From Pseudohongiella nitratireducens (GTDB lineage: Bacteria > Pseudomonadota > Gammaproteobacteria > Pseudomonadales > Pseudohongiellaceae): a stretch of DNA of 64,000 nt. This document shows positions 1 to 8,289 of this stretch, piece by piece. The stretch's first letter is position 1, and the number at the start of each line of letters is the position of its first letter. The notes under the pieces were generated by a model, which worked only from the letters and a program-made list of their open reading frames with translations, did not search any database and was not told the DNA's origin. Location of the stretch: assembly GCF_001642735.1 (NCBI RefSeq), contig NZ_LWHM01000031.1, forward strand, positions 124,001-188,000. The letters run 5' to 3'. Made by a program: the position numbers and the translations under genes.

Positions 1-134
1 GCCGCAGGTTGTGTCACCTGTCCCTGTAAATCCGCAAGACGGATGCGTCGTCCATCAAGGCCAGGCCTAGCACTTGCAGGCCTGTCCTTCGCGTCGTTTA
101 CCTGACCTGAATCGTTCACCTCGTTTCTGCTCAT
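1..134 (-). CDS. Possible partial gene, N-terminal 44 residues only
   Basis: An open frame begins with ATG at 134 on the minus strand, has an AAGG-type ribosome binding site nine bases upstream, and stays open to the window edge. The visible peptide is hydrophilic and rich in Asp, Arg and Gln, with no signal peptide or membrane segment, so it looks cytoplasmic. It follows the amidohydrolase on the same strand after only 7 bases, which suggests one operon. I do not recognise the family. Because only 44 codons are visible the frame could be accidental. Confidence 0.4.
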   Translation of the reverse strand, partial: MSRNEVNDSGQVNDAKDRPASARPGLDGRRIRLADLQGQVTQPA

Positions 135-141
135 CTTTGCC

Positions 142-1431
142 TTATTCCGCATCTTGTCGAAAGATGCTGCCTTGTTTCATCACAAAACGAACATCCATCA
201 TGACAGCGATATCGTCCAGCGGGTTGCCATTAACAGCAATAAGATCTGCTGATTTGCCAGGCTCAATTGTGCCAATTTCACTACTCATGCCCAGTACCTC
301 TGCTGCCAGCCGGGTCGCCGTTGCCAGGGCCTCTTCCTCAGGCATACCCGCTTCGACCATGAACTGAAATTCTTCCGCATTATCAGCATGCGGAAATACA
401 CTGGCATCGGTACCAAACGCAATGTTGACGCCGTATTCATAAGCCCGGGCAAAAGTGTCCTGAATAAGCGGGCCGATTTCTCGCGCCTTTGGAACCACCA
501 GTGGATGATAATACCCTTCGACATCTGCCTGTTCGGCAACATACTTGCCGGCAGAAATGGTTGGAATATACCAGGTACCATGTTCCACCATTGCAGCCAT
601 GACTTCTTCATCCATGTAAGTACCATGTTCAATGGTCAGCACGCCTGCTTCCACGGCACGCAGCATGCCTTCTTTACCATGCGCGTGAGCCGCAACATGC
701 ATACCGTAATCGTTTGCTGTTTCTACCACTGCGGCCAACTCATCTCCCATAAACTGAGGGTTCTGACCAGATGCTGCAATGCTGAGCACACCACCTGTGG
801 CTGTTATCTTGATATGATCTGCGCCGTTTTTGTATTGCTGCCTGACCGCCTCCCGCGCCTGTTCCGGGCTGTTAACCACACCGTCTTCCGGACCGGGTGC
901 TCCCATTAAGTCATCACGCCAACCGTTAGTCGGGTCAGCATGCCCACCGGTTGTCGCCAGGCTTTTCCCGACAGTCAGTATGCGTGGACCTGGCACCTTA
1001 CCCTGATTAATGGCATCGCGCAGCGCAATATTGACGCCACTACCGCCTAACTCCCGAATAGTCGTAAAACCCGCCTCCAGTGTCTTTTTGGCATTAACCG
1101 CCGCATTGAAAGCAATGTCAGCAGGGTTGAGAGTGAAGCGGTTCAGGGCACCACCGGGGCTGGTTTCACTTTCGATATGCACATGCAGGTCAATCAGGCC
1201 AGGTAAAACCGTACGATTACGAAGATCAATCACGGTCTCACCTTCGGCAGCTGAGACAAACCCTTCGGTTACGGACTCGATGCGATCATCTACCACAGTG
1301 ACTGTCACGTTGCTTTGCAAGCCATTGCCGCTACCGTCCCAAAACTGGCCTGCATGAATGAGAGTCGTCGCGGCCTGAGCCAAAGCGGGTGTGATAACGA
1401 GTAAGAAAGTCAGACATATACGCTGGATCAT
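142..1431 (-). CDS. Exported amidohydrolase (imidazolonepropionase/prolidase-like metal-dependent hydrolase)
   Basis: A 429-residue protein with an N-terminal signal peptide (about residues 1-20, ending in AQA), so probably periplasmic. The amidohydrolase fold is marked by HVH at residues 83-85 (first metal ligands), a KITATGG segment carrying the likely bridging lysine, histidines in AAHAHG and IEHGT, and the catalytic Asp in FGTDAS. This set matches the Xaa-Pro dipeptidase/imidazolonepropionase-like branch, whose members cleave N-acyl or dipeptide amide bonds; the actual substrate cannot be read from sequence. It sits downstream of a thioesterase gene on the same strand, 84 bases apart. Family call is firm, substrate unknown. 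Confidence 0.85.
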   Translation of the reverse strand: MIQRICLTFLLVITPALAQAATTLIHAGQFWDGSGNGLQSNVTVTVVDDRIESVTEGFVSAAEGETVIDLRNRTVLPGLIDLHVHIESETSPGGALNRFTLNPADIAFNAAVNAKKTLEAGFTTIRELGGSGVNIALRDAINQGKVPGPRILTVGKSLATTGGHADPTNGWRDDLMGAPGPEDGVVNSPEQAREAVRQQYKNGADHIKITATGGVLSIAASGQNPQFMGDELAAVVETANDYGMHVAAHAHGKEGMLRAVEAGVLTIEHGTYMDEEVMAAMVEHGTWYIPTISAGKYVAEQADVEGYYHPLVVPKAREIGPLIQDTFARAYEYGVNIAFGTDASVFPHADNAEEFQFMVEAGMPEEEALATATRLAAEVLGMSSEIGTIEPGKSADLIAVNGNPLDDIAVMMDVRFVMKQGSIFRQDAE

Positions 1432-1515
1432 GGGTCATGGCCTCTTCTTATTGGAAGACAGTAAATGGGGACTGGATGCTTGCACTACGGACCTGCCTGT
1501 TATTCTTGCGGTTAA

Positions 1516-1968
1516 TTATCGCTGTGGCAAGCCTGTTGTCACCAGCGCCTGGCCATATCCGTCCACGAAGCTATCCGGCATTCGTTTCGGTCGCCCGTCT
1601 GATAGCGCCATACAGACAAAGTAACTCTGAGCACGTAACAAGGTCACCTCATCATGCTTGCGGACCAGTTGAAATGAACGGGTCAGGCGGGTGCGCTTGT
1701 GCATTTGCGTTATCCAGGTGGCGACCACAATTTCATCACCTGCGAATGCTGCTTGCAGATAATCCAGTTCATGGCGCCGAATGACCATGGCACGATCCAG
1801 CGCCTGATAGGATGCCAGTGACAATCCCAGACTTTCAGAGTGTCGCCAGGCGCACTGTTCCAGCCATTGTAAGTACACGGCATTGTTAACGTGCCCGAGC
1901 CCGTCTATGTGCGTGCTGGTAACGCTGGTTTGCCATAAAAAAGGGCGTTCCAGGTCCCAGTTGATCAT
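1516..1968 (-). CDS. Acyl-CoA thioesterase, hotdog fold (4HBT family)
   Basis: A 150-residue cytoplasmic protein. Residues 22-37 contain the 4-hydroxybenzoyl-CoA thioesterase signature: an Asp followed by GHVNNAVYLQWLE, in which the Asp is the usual catalytic residue and the following helix packs in the hotdog dimer. Length is normal for single-domain 4HBT/YbgC-like enzymes, which hydrolyse acyl-CoA thioesters. The start at 1968 has a GGAGAAACG ribosome binding site. It is transcribed divergently from the glycosyltransferase-like gene at 2061. The substrate chain length cannot be inferred. Confidence 0.85.
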   Translation of the reverse strand: MINWDLERPFLWQTSVTSTHIDGLGHVNNAVYLQWLEQCAWRHSESLGLSLASYQALDRAMVIRRHELDYLQAAFAGDEIVVATWITQMHKRTRLTRSFQLVRKHDEVTLLRAQSYFVCMALSDGRPKRMPDSFVDGYGQALVTTGLPQR

Positions 1969-2060
1969 TCGTTTCTCCTTACCTGTTTGCGACTGTCTGG
2001 TGTCCTGTGCGGTGATTTCTAGGTTACACTAGGGTCTGTTACGCAGTACATAAGTGATTC

Positions 2061-2948
2061 ATGGAAATATTTGTCTTCTCATACAACCGGGGTGCTTTTC
2101 TGAAGAACTGCATTGATTCCCTGCTTCGCCACACCGAAGGCTGTCGAATCTGTGTAGTAGACGATAACAGTACCTGTCCGGACACCCAGGCCTACCTGGC
2201 TGCATTACCAGCAGAGATTGAACTGATGCCAGTTCCACAGGCCAGTGAAGCCCGCCATGGCGGCCTGTATCCCAATATGCAACTGGCCCTGGATGCCGCC
2301 GCCGAAGATGTCACCATCTTTTTTATCCAGGATGACATGCAATTAGTCAGAGATTTCACCAGCGATGACAGGCAGTACATTGATGCCTTCTTCACTCATT
2401 ACGATAAAGCGGCATTCCTGCATCCTATGTTTCTGCGTGGTCGGCGAAATCGCCGGGATCGTCGCATTACCAAACTGGCCCCCGATTTTCCGGTTTACTT
2501 TCGCGAACAGCCGGAAAAGAAAAACTGGCGGGACCTCAGCTACGTGGATGGCGTGATTGCACATGCTGGCCGGCTAAAAGCGGCCAACTGGCAGTTTGTT
2601 GAAGGAGAAGCAGCTAACGCTGACCAGGCTGCCGGCCTGTTCGGTAAAATGGGCATCTGGCCTTATCCTTTGGCAATGTTCCTGCCTGAAGTGCCTGTCT
2701 ATCGCGGCAAGCACAAGACAACTGCGGTAGCGCTGGCTGAGCGCTGGGCGGGCACAGATCCCAAAGCGTTTCGTGATATGAATGAAGCCGAGGTGGAACG
2801 TTTCAAACAACGGGATTTGAATCAATTACCAGTGGCCGAACACTTCATTGACTGCGAAGCACCGGTCAAAAAACCATTCCATTATAGTGTGGTGAATGTT
2901 TACCCGCTGCTTCGAGTGTGGCATAAACTCACCCAGTGGCTGAGTTAA
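2061..2948 (+). CDS. Glycosyltransferase family 2-like protein
   Basis: A 295-residue protein starting with a GT-A type nucleotide-sugar binding fold: the first strand MEIFVFSYNRG, then VVDDNS at about residues 33-38, and a QDDMQ motif near residue 94 in the position of the metal-binding DxD. The C-terminal part has no recognisable domain and no clear membrane anchor. GT2 enzymes transfer a sugar from a nucleotide donor to an acceptor such as a lipid or polysaccharide. No other polysaccharide genes are nearby, so the acceptor is unknown. The following MAPEG gene is 37 bases downstream on the same strand. Confidence 0.7.
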   Translation: MEIFVFSYNRGAFLKNCIDSLLRHTEGCRICVVDDNSTCPDTQAYLAALPAEIELMPVPQASEARHGGLYPNMQLALDAAAEDVTIFFIQDDMQLVRDFTSDDRQYIDAFFTHYDKAAFLHPMFLRGRRNRRDRRITKLAPDFPVYFREQPEKKNWRDLSYVDGVIAHAGRLKAANWQFVEGEAANADQAAGLFGKMGIWPYPLAMFLPEVPVYRGKHKTTAVALAERWAGTDPKAFRDMNEAEVERFKQRDLNQLPVAEHFIDCEAPVKKPFHYSVVNVYPLLRVWHKLTQWLS

Positions 2949-2985
2949 TTCATAACAACACGACATTTCCCCCTGGAGGGTCAAC

Positions 2986-3372
2986 ATGCACTGGGTCAAT
3001 CTGATCGCTATTCTGGCATTACTGCAATTTATCTATTTTGGCATTCTGGTTGGCAAGGCACGGGGGAAATACAAAATCGACGCCCCGGCTGTCAGTGGTC
3101 ACCCGGAATTTGAACGTTATTACCGTGTGCAAATGAATACGCTGGAAATGCTGGTATTTTTCCTGCCCACGCTTTACCTGTTTGCGGAATATGTCAGCCC
3201 TCTTATCGCTGCCGGAGCAGGCGTCATTTACCTGATCGGCCGTTTTCTGTATCAACGCTCGTACGTCAAAGACCCAAAAACACGAAGCCTGGGTTTTGCT
3301 CTGACGATTCTGCCTTCGCTGGCTATGGCCCTGGTAACACTCATCTACATTGTCATGGGCCTGATCGTGTGA
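2986..3372 (+). CDS. MAPEG family membrane protein
   Basis: A 128-residue integral membrane protein with about four hydrophobic segments. After the first helix it has the MAPEG-type stretch FERYYRVQMNTLE at about residues 44-56, where the Arg, Gln, Asn and Glu are typical of glutathione-binding members of this family (membrane-associated proteins in eicosanoid and glutathione metabolism). The start is preceded by a CTGGAGGGTC ribosome binding site. Its last bases overlap the next gene by 4 (GTGA), so the two are translationally coupled. A glutathione transferase role is possible but not proven. Confidence 0.85.
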   Translation: MHWVNLIAILALLQFIYFGILVGKARGKYKIDAPAVSGHPEFERYYRVQMNTLEMLVFFLPTLYLFAEYVSPLIAAGAGVIYLIGRFLYQRSYVKDPKTRSLGFALTILPSLAMALVTLIYIVMGLIV

Positions 3373-4004
3373 GCAACGATCTTCGCCAGATAGCACCATC
3401 GGTCGCTCGCAACCGGCAACCGATTCTGGACATCATCAAACCCAGCCTGCCCCCCGGGGCAGCCGTGCTGGAGATCGCTGCCGGCAGTGGTGAACATGCT
3501 GTATTTCTGGCGCCAGCACTGGCTGTGAAAACCTGGCAGCCCAGCGACCTTAACCCTTCAGCACTGAAGAGCATAGACGCCTGGCGCTACTACAGCAGCC
3601 TGACAGATACCATCCGCCCTCCTTTGCAGCTGGATATGACCGCCTCCTCAGCCAAGTTGCAAAGCGTTTTAAAACAAGCCGGTGCACCTGAGGCCTATGA
3701 CCTCATCACCTGCATCAACATGATTCACATCTCTCCCTGGGAAGCCTGTCAGGGCTTAATGAAACACGCGGCGAAATTACTGAAACCTGCCGGACTATTA
3801 TTCCTGTACGGCCCATACTTCCAGGCAGAGCAGCCAGCTGCAGCCAACAACCTGGCCTTTGATGAAAGTCTGAAAAGTCGCGACCCAGCCTGGGGCTTGC
3901 GTAAACTGGAAGATGTTATTGCGTTGGCGCACTCTCATGGCCTGACCTTTCTCGATTCCCACACCATGCCTGCCAATAACCTGAGTGTTGTCTTCAGTCG
4001 CTGA
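3369..4004 (+). CDS. DUF938 class I SAM-dependent methyltransferase-like protein
   Basis: A 211-residue protein of the DUF938 family. It begins with RQIAPSVARNRQPI, characteristic of the family, followed by the SAM-binding loop LEIAAGSGEHAVFLA at about residues 36-50 and a motif II-like region DLITCINMIHISPW. The GTG start lies inside the stop codon of the MAPEG gene. Members of this family are widespread in proteobacteria but their substrate is not established to my knowledge. Coupling with a MAPEG protein hints at small-molecule or lipid peroxide metabolism, which is only a guess. Confidence 0.85.
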   Translation: MSNDLRQIAPSVARNRQPILDIIKPSLPPGAAVLEIAAGSGEHAVFLAPALAVKTWQPSDLNPSALKSIDAWRYYSSLTDTIRPPLQLDMTASSAKLQSVLKQAGAPEAYDLITCINMIHISPWEACQGLMKHAAKLLKPAGLLFLYGPYFQAEQPAAANNLAFDESLKSRDPAWGLRKLEDVIALAHSHGLTFLDSHTMPANNLSVVFSR

Positions 4005-4106
4005 ATAGAAGTCGATTGAATGATATTGAGTTTTACTCGCCATTATCAGTAAACTGATTTGGATATTGACGTTTCACGTGTTACTCATCCACCGGAGACA
4101 TACACC

Positions 4107-5087
4107 ATGCCAAACGCCAAAGATAAAGATCGCCGGGAGTCGAGCAAGCTCAACCGTCGCCAGTTTCTCGGTCAATCCCTGTTTGCTACGACAGCCCTGG
4201 CACTGGGAAGCCAGCTTTCGTGGGCTCAGGACAGCAGCCCCATCATGCGAACCATCCCGTCAACAGGCCGGCAAATCCCTGCCATAGGCCTCGGGAGTTC
4301 GGCAACGTTTTCACAAGTAGCCAGAGAAGAAGACATTGAAGCAGTCAGGGGTGTGATGTCGACTTTACACCGTTTAGGTGGTCGGGTATTTGATACAGCA
4401 CCAGGGTATGGCGCCTCTGAAGAGGTTGCAGGTCAGGTTGCTCAGAACCTGGGTATAGAAGATGACTTGTTCTGGGCAACCAAACTCAATGTCGCCCGCA
4501 ATGGCCCAGCCGATCCTGCGGCGGCTCGCGAACAATTGGAAACCTCTTTCGCCAGAGTCGGCAAACCGACCATCGACCTGGTACAGGTTCATAATATGGG
4601 TGACCCTGACGTCCAGTTGGGTATTCTGCAGGAATATAAGGAAGCAGGCCGAATACAACATATCGGTATCACCACCACACGGGAAAGTCAGTACGCAGAG
4701 CTGATGCAGGTGATGAGACAGTATCCACTGGATTTTATTGGCATTGATTACGCGGTTGATAACCGAAATGTTGAGCAGGAAATTCTGCCCCTGGCTCAAG
4801 AACAGGGTATCGCCGTCCTCGCCTATGCCCCCTTTGGTCGCACACGGCTCTGGTCGCGAGTTGGTGATCGCCCGGTACCCGGTTATGCCGCTGAATTTGA
4901 TGCGCACACCTGGGGCCAGTTCTTCCTGAAATTTGTCATCAGCCACCCGGCTATCACGGCGGCAACACCGTCTACCAGTCGCCCGACCAATATGGAAGAT
5001 AATATTGGTGCCATGATAGGACGTTTGCCGGACCAGGCAATGCGCCAGCGCATGATCGCGACAGTCGATGAGTTACCGATGGCTTGA
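4107..5087 (+). CDS. Tat-exported aldo/keto reductase
   Basis: A 326-residue protein. The frame extends upstream to a TTG at 4059, but the ATG at 4107 follows a CGGAGA ribosome binding site and puts the twin-arginine signal correctly near the N-terminus: NRRQFLGQ followed by a hydrophobic stretch and SWAQ. The mature part is an NADP-type TIM barrel of the aldo/keto reductase family; the catalytic Asp and Tyr lie in FDTAPGYG, the Lys in FWATKL, and the His in LVQVHN. Export of a folded, cofactor-loaded enzyme fits the Tat signal. The gene ends just before a strong two-way terminator. Substrate unknown. Confidence 0.88.
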   Translation: MPNAKDKDRRESSKLNRRQFLGQSLFATTALALGSQLSWAQDSSPIMRTIPSTGRQIPAIGLGSSATFSQVAREEDIEAVRGVMSTLHRLGGRVFDTAPGYGASEEVAGQVAQNLGIEDDLFWATKLNVARNGPADPAAAREQLETSFARVGKPTIDLVQVHNMGDPDVQLGILQEYKEAGRIQHIGITTTRESQYAELMQVMRQYPLDFIGIDYAVDNRNVEQEILPLAQEQGIAVLAYAPFGRTRLWSRVGDRPVPGYAAEFDAHTWGQFFLKFVISHPAITAATPSTSRPTNMEDNIGAMIGRLPDQAMRQRMIATVDELPMA

Positions 5088-5138
5088 ACGGTATCGAGGC
5101 GGGCCAGAGCTGCACCGAAAAGAAGGCAAACGGAATGT

Positions 5139-5203
5139 AAAAAGCCAGGCCTTGAGTGCAACAGCCATCATTTCATGGCTGAGCCGACAAGGCCTGGCTT
5201 TTT
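5139..5203. terminator. Bidirectional terminator with a nested hairpin
   Basis: A perfect 16-bp inverted repeat (5139-5154 and 5188-5203), starting with five A and ending with five T, separates the convergent aldo/keto reductase and cytochrome genes. Each strand therefore ends its stem in a U-rich run. The 33-base loop itself holds a second perfect 7-bp hairpin (5162-5168 and 5175-5181). Confidence 0.85.
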
Positions 5204-5254
5204 AAATAAGGGAGTAAGTACTGAGACTTGCGATCTTATCTTGTCACGTTGCTA

Positions 5255-5689
5255 TTATAACGTTTCTACGTAAGCGCCCAGATTGCTCATGTCTGTTTCA
5301 GACAAGCCACCAGCAGTCGCATACATCACACTGCTTTGCGGACCGCGAGTCTCACGGTTTTTATAAGCGGTCAGTGCTTCTACAACAAATTCTTGTGACT
5401 GGCCAACCAGGCTTGGGCCAACACCACCACTGCCATCAGCGCCGTGACAGGCCTGGCAGGCACCAAAGGCTTCGCGACCCAGTTCCGCCGGGCTAGCAGA
5501 TGCTGCGGCCTCGGCAGCGGCACGCTGCTGTTCCAGAATAGTGCCATTTTCAGCAACATATTGCTCATAGCACTCACCACTACAGTCGTGGACACGCGCC
5601 TGATTAGGCAGGTCCAGACCTGAATATCCAATAGCCAGCAAAACCGCGGCTGCCAGAAAGGCCAAACCGGGAATATAAAACTGCTTCAT
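5255..5689 (-). CDS. Membrane-anchored or exported c-type cytochrome (c5-like)
   Basis: A 144-residue protein from the ATG at 5689, chosen over upstream codons because a GGAG ribosome binding site precedes it and it starts directly with the signal/anchor (MKQFYIPGLAFLAAAVLLAIG). The haem c site is CQACH within GACQACHG at about residues 77-84, and a Met in SSVMYAT is the likely axial ligand, as in cytochrome c5 and c551/c552 types. An extra CSGEC pair near residues 35-39, outside the haem motif, is unusual. Probably a periplasmic electron carrier. Its promoter region carries several TGACAA boxes. Confidence 0.85.
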   Translation of the reverse strand: MKQFYIPGLAFLAAAVLLAIGYSGLDLPNQARVHDCSGECYEQYVAENGTILEQQRAAAEAAASASPAELGREAFGACQACHGADGSGGVGPSLVGQSQEFVVEALTAYKNRETRGPQSSVMYATAGGLSETDMSNLGAYVETL

Positions 5690-6151
5690 ATCAACTCCAT
5701 TAGGTAACATCAGGTGCCCGGCAGGATGCGCGACTAGCAATTGAAACCGGACGTCAGAGCGATCAAGACGATCAGCGCGGCATTATACCCACAAATTCTC
5801 CACTTTGCGCGTCCATATTGCCCACAATTGACAACAAGTTACCAAAATTACCGTTAGTCATTGTCAGCAGGAACCACCTGATGAAAAATCTGGTTCTTGA
5901 CATAGGACAAAAAAATGATGACATCTGCTCTTTTGACAACATTTCGACTCAAAAACGCTTTATTATCTTGTCAGTTGATTGCTTTTTACGTCATCATGCA
6001 AAAAAAGCTGTCTACATCCCCCGATCAGGGATGTTTGTACCTTTTCGCTTTACGCTATAATACGGCCATCGTAGCAGGTTGGCTGCAAGTCGAAGCGCGA
6101 CGCCTGAAGTATGGAACATCATTAGCATCAACAAGGAGTACGATAAAGCTC
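5690..6151. other. Divergent intergenic region, 462 bases
   Basis: No supported gene lies here. It is A+T-rich in the middle and holds four TGACAA hexamers in alternating orientation (5829-5834 and 5934-5939 on plus; 5861-5866 and 5968-5973 on minus). A TATAAT on the minus strand (5787-5782) could serve the cytochrome gene, and a TATAAT at 6056-6061 could serve the small peptide gene. Short open frames here lack ribosome binding sites and coding character. Confidence 0.5.
6035..6061 (+). promoter_or_regulatory. Candidate sigma-70 promoter of the small membrane peptide gene
   Basis: A perfect -10 box TATAAT (6056-6061) lies 15-16 bases downstream of a TTGTAC/TTTGTA -35-like sequence (about 6034-6040), about 90 bases ahead of the 6152 start codon. 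The spacer is shorter than the ideal 17, so the call rests mainly on the -10 match and its position. Confidence 0.45.
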
Positions 6152-6277
6152 ATGAAAGACGATAATCCCAATAAACCGAAAAAATTTTTCGGCTTTGAGG
6201 TCAGCGATACTGTAACTTATATCGTGATCGCAGTGCTTTTCGTAATTTTCATACGTCAGGTATGGGTACTCTTCTGA
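6152..6277 (+). CDS. Small single-span membrane protein, 41 residues
   Basis: The ATG at 6152 follows an AAGGAG ribosome binding site. The peptide has a basic, polar N-terminus of about 20 residues (three Lys/Pro-rich turns) and one hydrophobic helix of about 17 residues (about 22-38), ending WVLF. The positive-inside rule predicts a cytoplasmic N-terminus. I do not recognise it. It resembles short inner-membrane accessory peptides that bind larger complexes, but there is no direct evidence of a partner. A longer frame starting at 5915 exists, but its extra residues have no membrane or coding logic and no ribosome binding site. Confidence 0.6.
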   Translation: MKDDNPNKPKKFFGFEVSDTVTYIVIAVLFVIFIRQVWVLF

Positions 6278-6386
6278 CCCGTCACATGGTACATTACGCC
6301 TCTTTCTGAACCCCTTCGCCCACTCGGGCCGGGGCATTACCATGCCGGTCGCCTGTCCAAGACGCATTGCAGATCACATATCTGCT

Positions 6387-6403
6387 CCCGGCGGCGAGCC
6401 GGG
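6387..6403 (+). promoter_or_regulatory. G+C-rich hairpin in the leuB leader
   Basis: A perfect 6-bp G+C stem (6387-6392 and 6398-6403) with a five-base loop lies 29 bases before the leuB start. No U-run follows, so it is not a standard terminator; it may influence translation or mRNA stability. Confidence 0.35.
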
Positions 6404-6432
6404 TAAGTTAGCGTTAAACGACGGGAATTCTC

Positions 6433-7548
6433 ATGAGTCATTACAAAATTGCTCTGCTTGATGGCGATGGCATCGGGCCTGAAATCATGCGTGAAGCAGT
6501 CAAAGTGCTGAACCTGGTTGCCGAAAGAAACCAGGTTACCTTTGATCTGCAACATACCCCTTTTGGTGCCAGTGCCTATTTCGAGTGTGGCCACCCCTTC
6601 CCCGAACAAACCCAGAAAGTTTGTGACGAGGCTGATGCCATCCTCAAAGGCCCTATTGGCCTGAATCACGAAGACTCAAAAAAGATTCCGGTTGATCTGC
6701 AACCAGAGCGTGGCGCTTTGTTGCCACTGCGTCGTCGATACAATACTTACGCCAACTTCCGCCCGGTGTTTTTGCCACAGGGGCTGGCACACTTTTCACC
6801 ACTGAAAAAAGAAATCATCGGTGATGGTGTCGACATCATGATCATTCGTGAACTGGTCGGTGGCCTGTATTTCGGTGAGAAAGAAACCGGCACCACCGAA
6901 GACGGCGTGCGATACGTTCGCGAAACGCTGGAATATGACGAAGAACAAATCCGCCGCATCGCCAAGGTGGCTTTTGATACGGCCAGCAAGCGTAAGAAGG
7001 TGCTGCATAACATCCACAAGAGCAACGTGCTGAAATCCAGCGTACTGTGGAATGAAGTGATCGAAGAAGTGGGTAAAGATTACCCGGACGTTAAAATCGA
7101 ACACATCCTGGTTGATGCTGCCGCGACTTACCTTTGCCTGAATCCCGGACGCTTTGATGTCATGGTGATGGAAAACATGTTCGGCGATATCCTCAGTGAC
7201 CAGGGCGGCGGTATTCTCGGTTCGCTGGGTCTGATGCCTTCGGCCTGTATCGGCGACGACAAAGCCTACTATGAGCCTTCACACGGCTCTGCTCCTGATA
7301 TCGCAGGCAAGAACGTCGCTAACCCCTACTCAATGATAGGTTCAGTAGCGATGATGCTGGAGTTCAGCCTGGGCATGGAAGAGGAAGCACGTAACGTCTG
7401 GCACGCCATGCAAAGCGTGTTCGCTGATGGCTACTCAACACCTGACCTGTCCAAGCCCGGCAGCGATGTGAAAATGATCGACACTGAAGCGTTTGGTGAC
7501 CGGGTCATTGCAGCACTGAAAAAACAGCCAGTGCCGGCCAGGGCCTGA
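6433..7548 (+). CDS. leuB: 3-isopropylmalate/beta-methylmalate dehydrogenase (isocitrate/isopropylmalate dehydrogenase family)
   Basis: A 371-residue beta-decarboxylating dehydrogenase of normal length. It shows the N-terminal LLDGDGIGPEI nucleotide/active-site strand, LRRRYNTYANFRP with substrate-binding arginines, a VRE/IRELVGGLYFG loop, the conserved Lys-Tyr pair and metal-binding aspartates in FGDILSDQGG, and the NAD-binding region YEPSHGSAPDIAGK. The enzyme oxidises and decarboxylates 3-isopropylmalate (leucine route) or beta-methylmalate (citramalate route to 2-ketobutyrate). A citramalate synthase-like gene follows at 8982 on the same strand, which favours a role in the isoleucine route. 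leuC and leuD are not in the window. Confidence 0.85.
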   Translation: MSHYKIALLDGDGIGPEIMREAVKVLNLVAERNQVTFDLQHTPFGASAYFECGHPFPEQTQKVCDEADAILKGPIGLNHEDSKKIPVDLQPERGALLPLRRRYNTYANFRPVFLPQGLAHFSPLKKEIIGDGVDIMIIRELVGGLYFGEKETGTTEDGVRYVRETLEYDEEQIRRIAKVAFDTASKRKKVLHNIHKSNVLKSSVLWNEVIEEVGKDYPDVKIEHILVDAAATYLCLNPGRFDVMVMENMFGDILSDQGGGILGSLGLMPSACIGDDKAYYEPSHGSAPDIAGKNVANPYSMIGSVAMMLEFSLGMEEEARNVWHAMQSVFADGYSTPDLSKPGSDVKMIDTEAFGDRVIAALKKQPVPARA

Positions 7549-7582
7549 GCTTAAAGGCACAACCGCCTCAACACGATACTTC

Positions 7583-7614
7583 CGCTGCTGACAACCTGAT
7601 GGTGGTCAGCAGCG
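7583..7614. terminator. Hairpin between convergent leuB and RDD genes
   Basis: A perfect 10-bp stem (7583-7592 and 7605-7614) with a 12-base loop lies 35 bases after the leuB stop and directly beside the stop of the RDD gene. There is no clear U-run on the plus strand, so efficient intrinsic termination is uncertain. Confidence 0.6.
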
Positions 7615-7615
7615 C

Positions 7616-8179
7616 TTAAAACGGTCTTGTATGCTTCGGCAGCAGGACCGTTTTCGTTTCGGAGAGCTTCTCGTGGATGGCATCGCCCTGCTTATCAATA
7701 TACATCCACAAATAGCCCAGTCCCGCCAACCAGAACGCAGGCCAGGCCAGATAAAAACGAATCAGCCCCTGCCGCACCGTGACCGGCTGGTTATCAGTAT
7801 TAATGACCCGGATCCGCCAGGCAATCATACCCAGCGTCTGACCGGTACGGCGCCAGAACCAGAGGTAAAACGCTGTGACCGTACTGACCATCATGATGAG
7901 TTGCAAAAAGGACAATACCGGACTGGTCTGAATGGCGCCATCAACCACCTCGCTGGTATTGTCACCCACCAGTCCGTACAGCATCAGCAAAATGAAACCA
8001 CAGGTCACCCAGATGCCTCCCACCAGAAACATGTCATACAGCAGTGCCGCCAGGCGCCGCAGCAACCCGGCTCGAGGCAATGCAGCCAGCTCTTCGTCTG
8101 ATATCAGGCGTTTTTCCTGTTTACCGGCTTTGCTGTTGACGTTGTTACCCTCGGGGGCGGAATTGGCAGTTGAAGACAT
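7616..8179 (-). CDS. RDD family inner-membrane protein
   Basis: A 187-residue protein with a polar N-terminus of about 35 residues. The RDD signature begins at about residue 38 (RAGLLRRLAALLYDMFLV, with the Arg and Asp that name the family), followed by three hydrophobic helices, the internal RRTGQTLGMIAWRIRV motif, and a C-terminal hydrophilic tail. RDD proteins are predicted membrane proteins; some have been linked to ion transport, but no substrate can be named here. Minus strand, convergent with leuB. Confidence 0.85.
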   Translation of the reverse strand: MSSTANSAPEGNNVNSKAGKQEKRLISDEELAALPRAGLLRRLAALLYDMFLVGGIWVTCGFILLMLYGLVGDNTSEVVDGAIQTSPVLSFLQLIMMVSTVTAFYLWFWRRTGQTLGMIAWRIRVINTDNQPVTVRQGLIRFYLAWPAFWLAGLGYLWMYIDKQGDAIHEKLSETKTVLLPKHTRPF

Positions 8180-8289
8180 GATAATCCGGTTTGCGACTGT
8201 GCTGTGCGACTTTGATTCGTCTGTCTGTTGGATAGTTGGTCAAACTAGACATCTGTGTGAAATTCAAAGGAACGGCAATAATGTATTGA

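Noticed and set aside
4374-4946. 190-codon open frame on the minus strand opposite the aldo/keto reductase
   Set aside because: It lies inside a well-supported gene, lacks a ribosome binding site, and its product has no recognisable domain.
5818-6060. 80-codon frame in the cytochrome/leuB divergent region
   Set aside because: No ribosome site, A+T-rich, no domain; overlaps the promoter-like boxes.
6286-6309. Seven-codon frame before leuB as a leucine leader peptide
   Set aside because: It contains no leucine codons and no terminator/antiterminator pair follows, so attenuation by a leader peptide is not supported.
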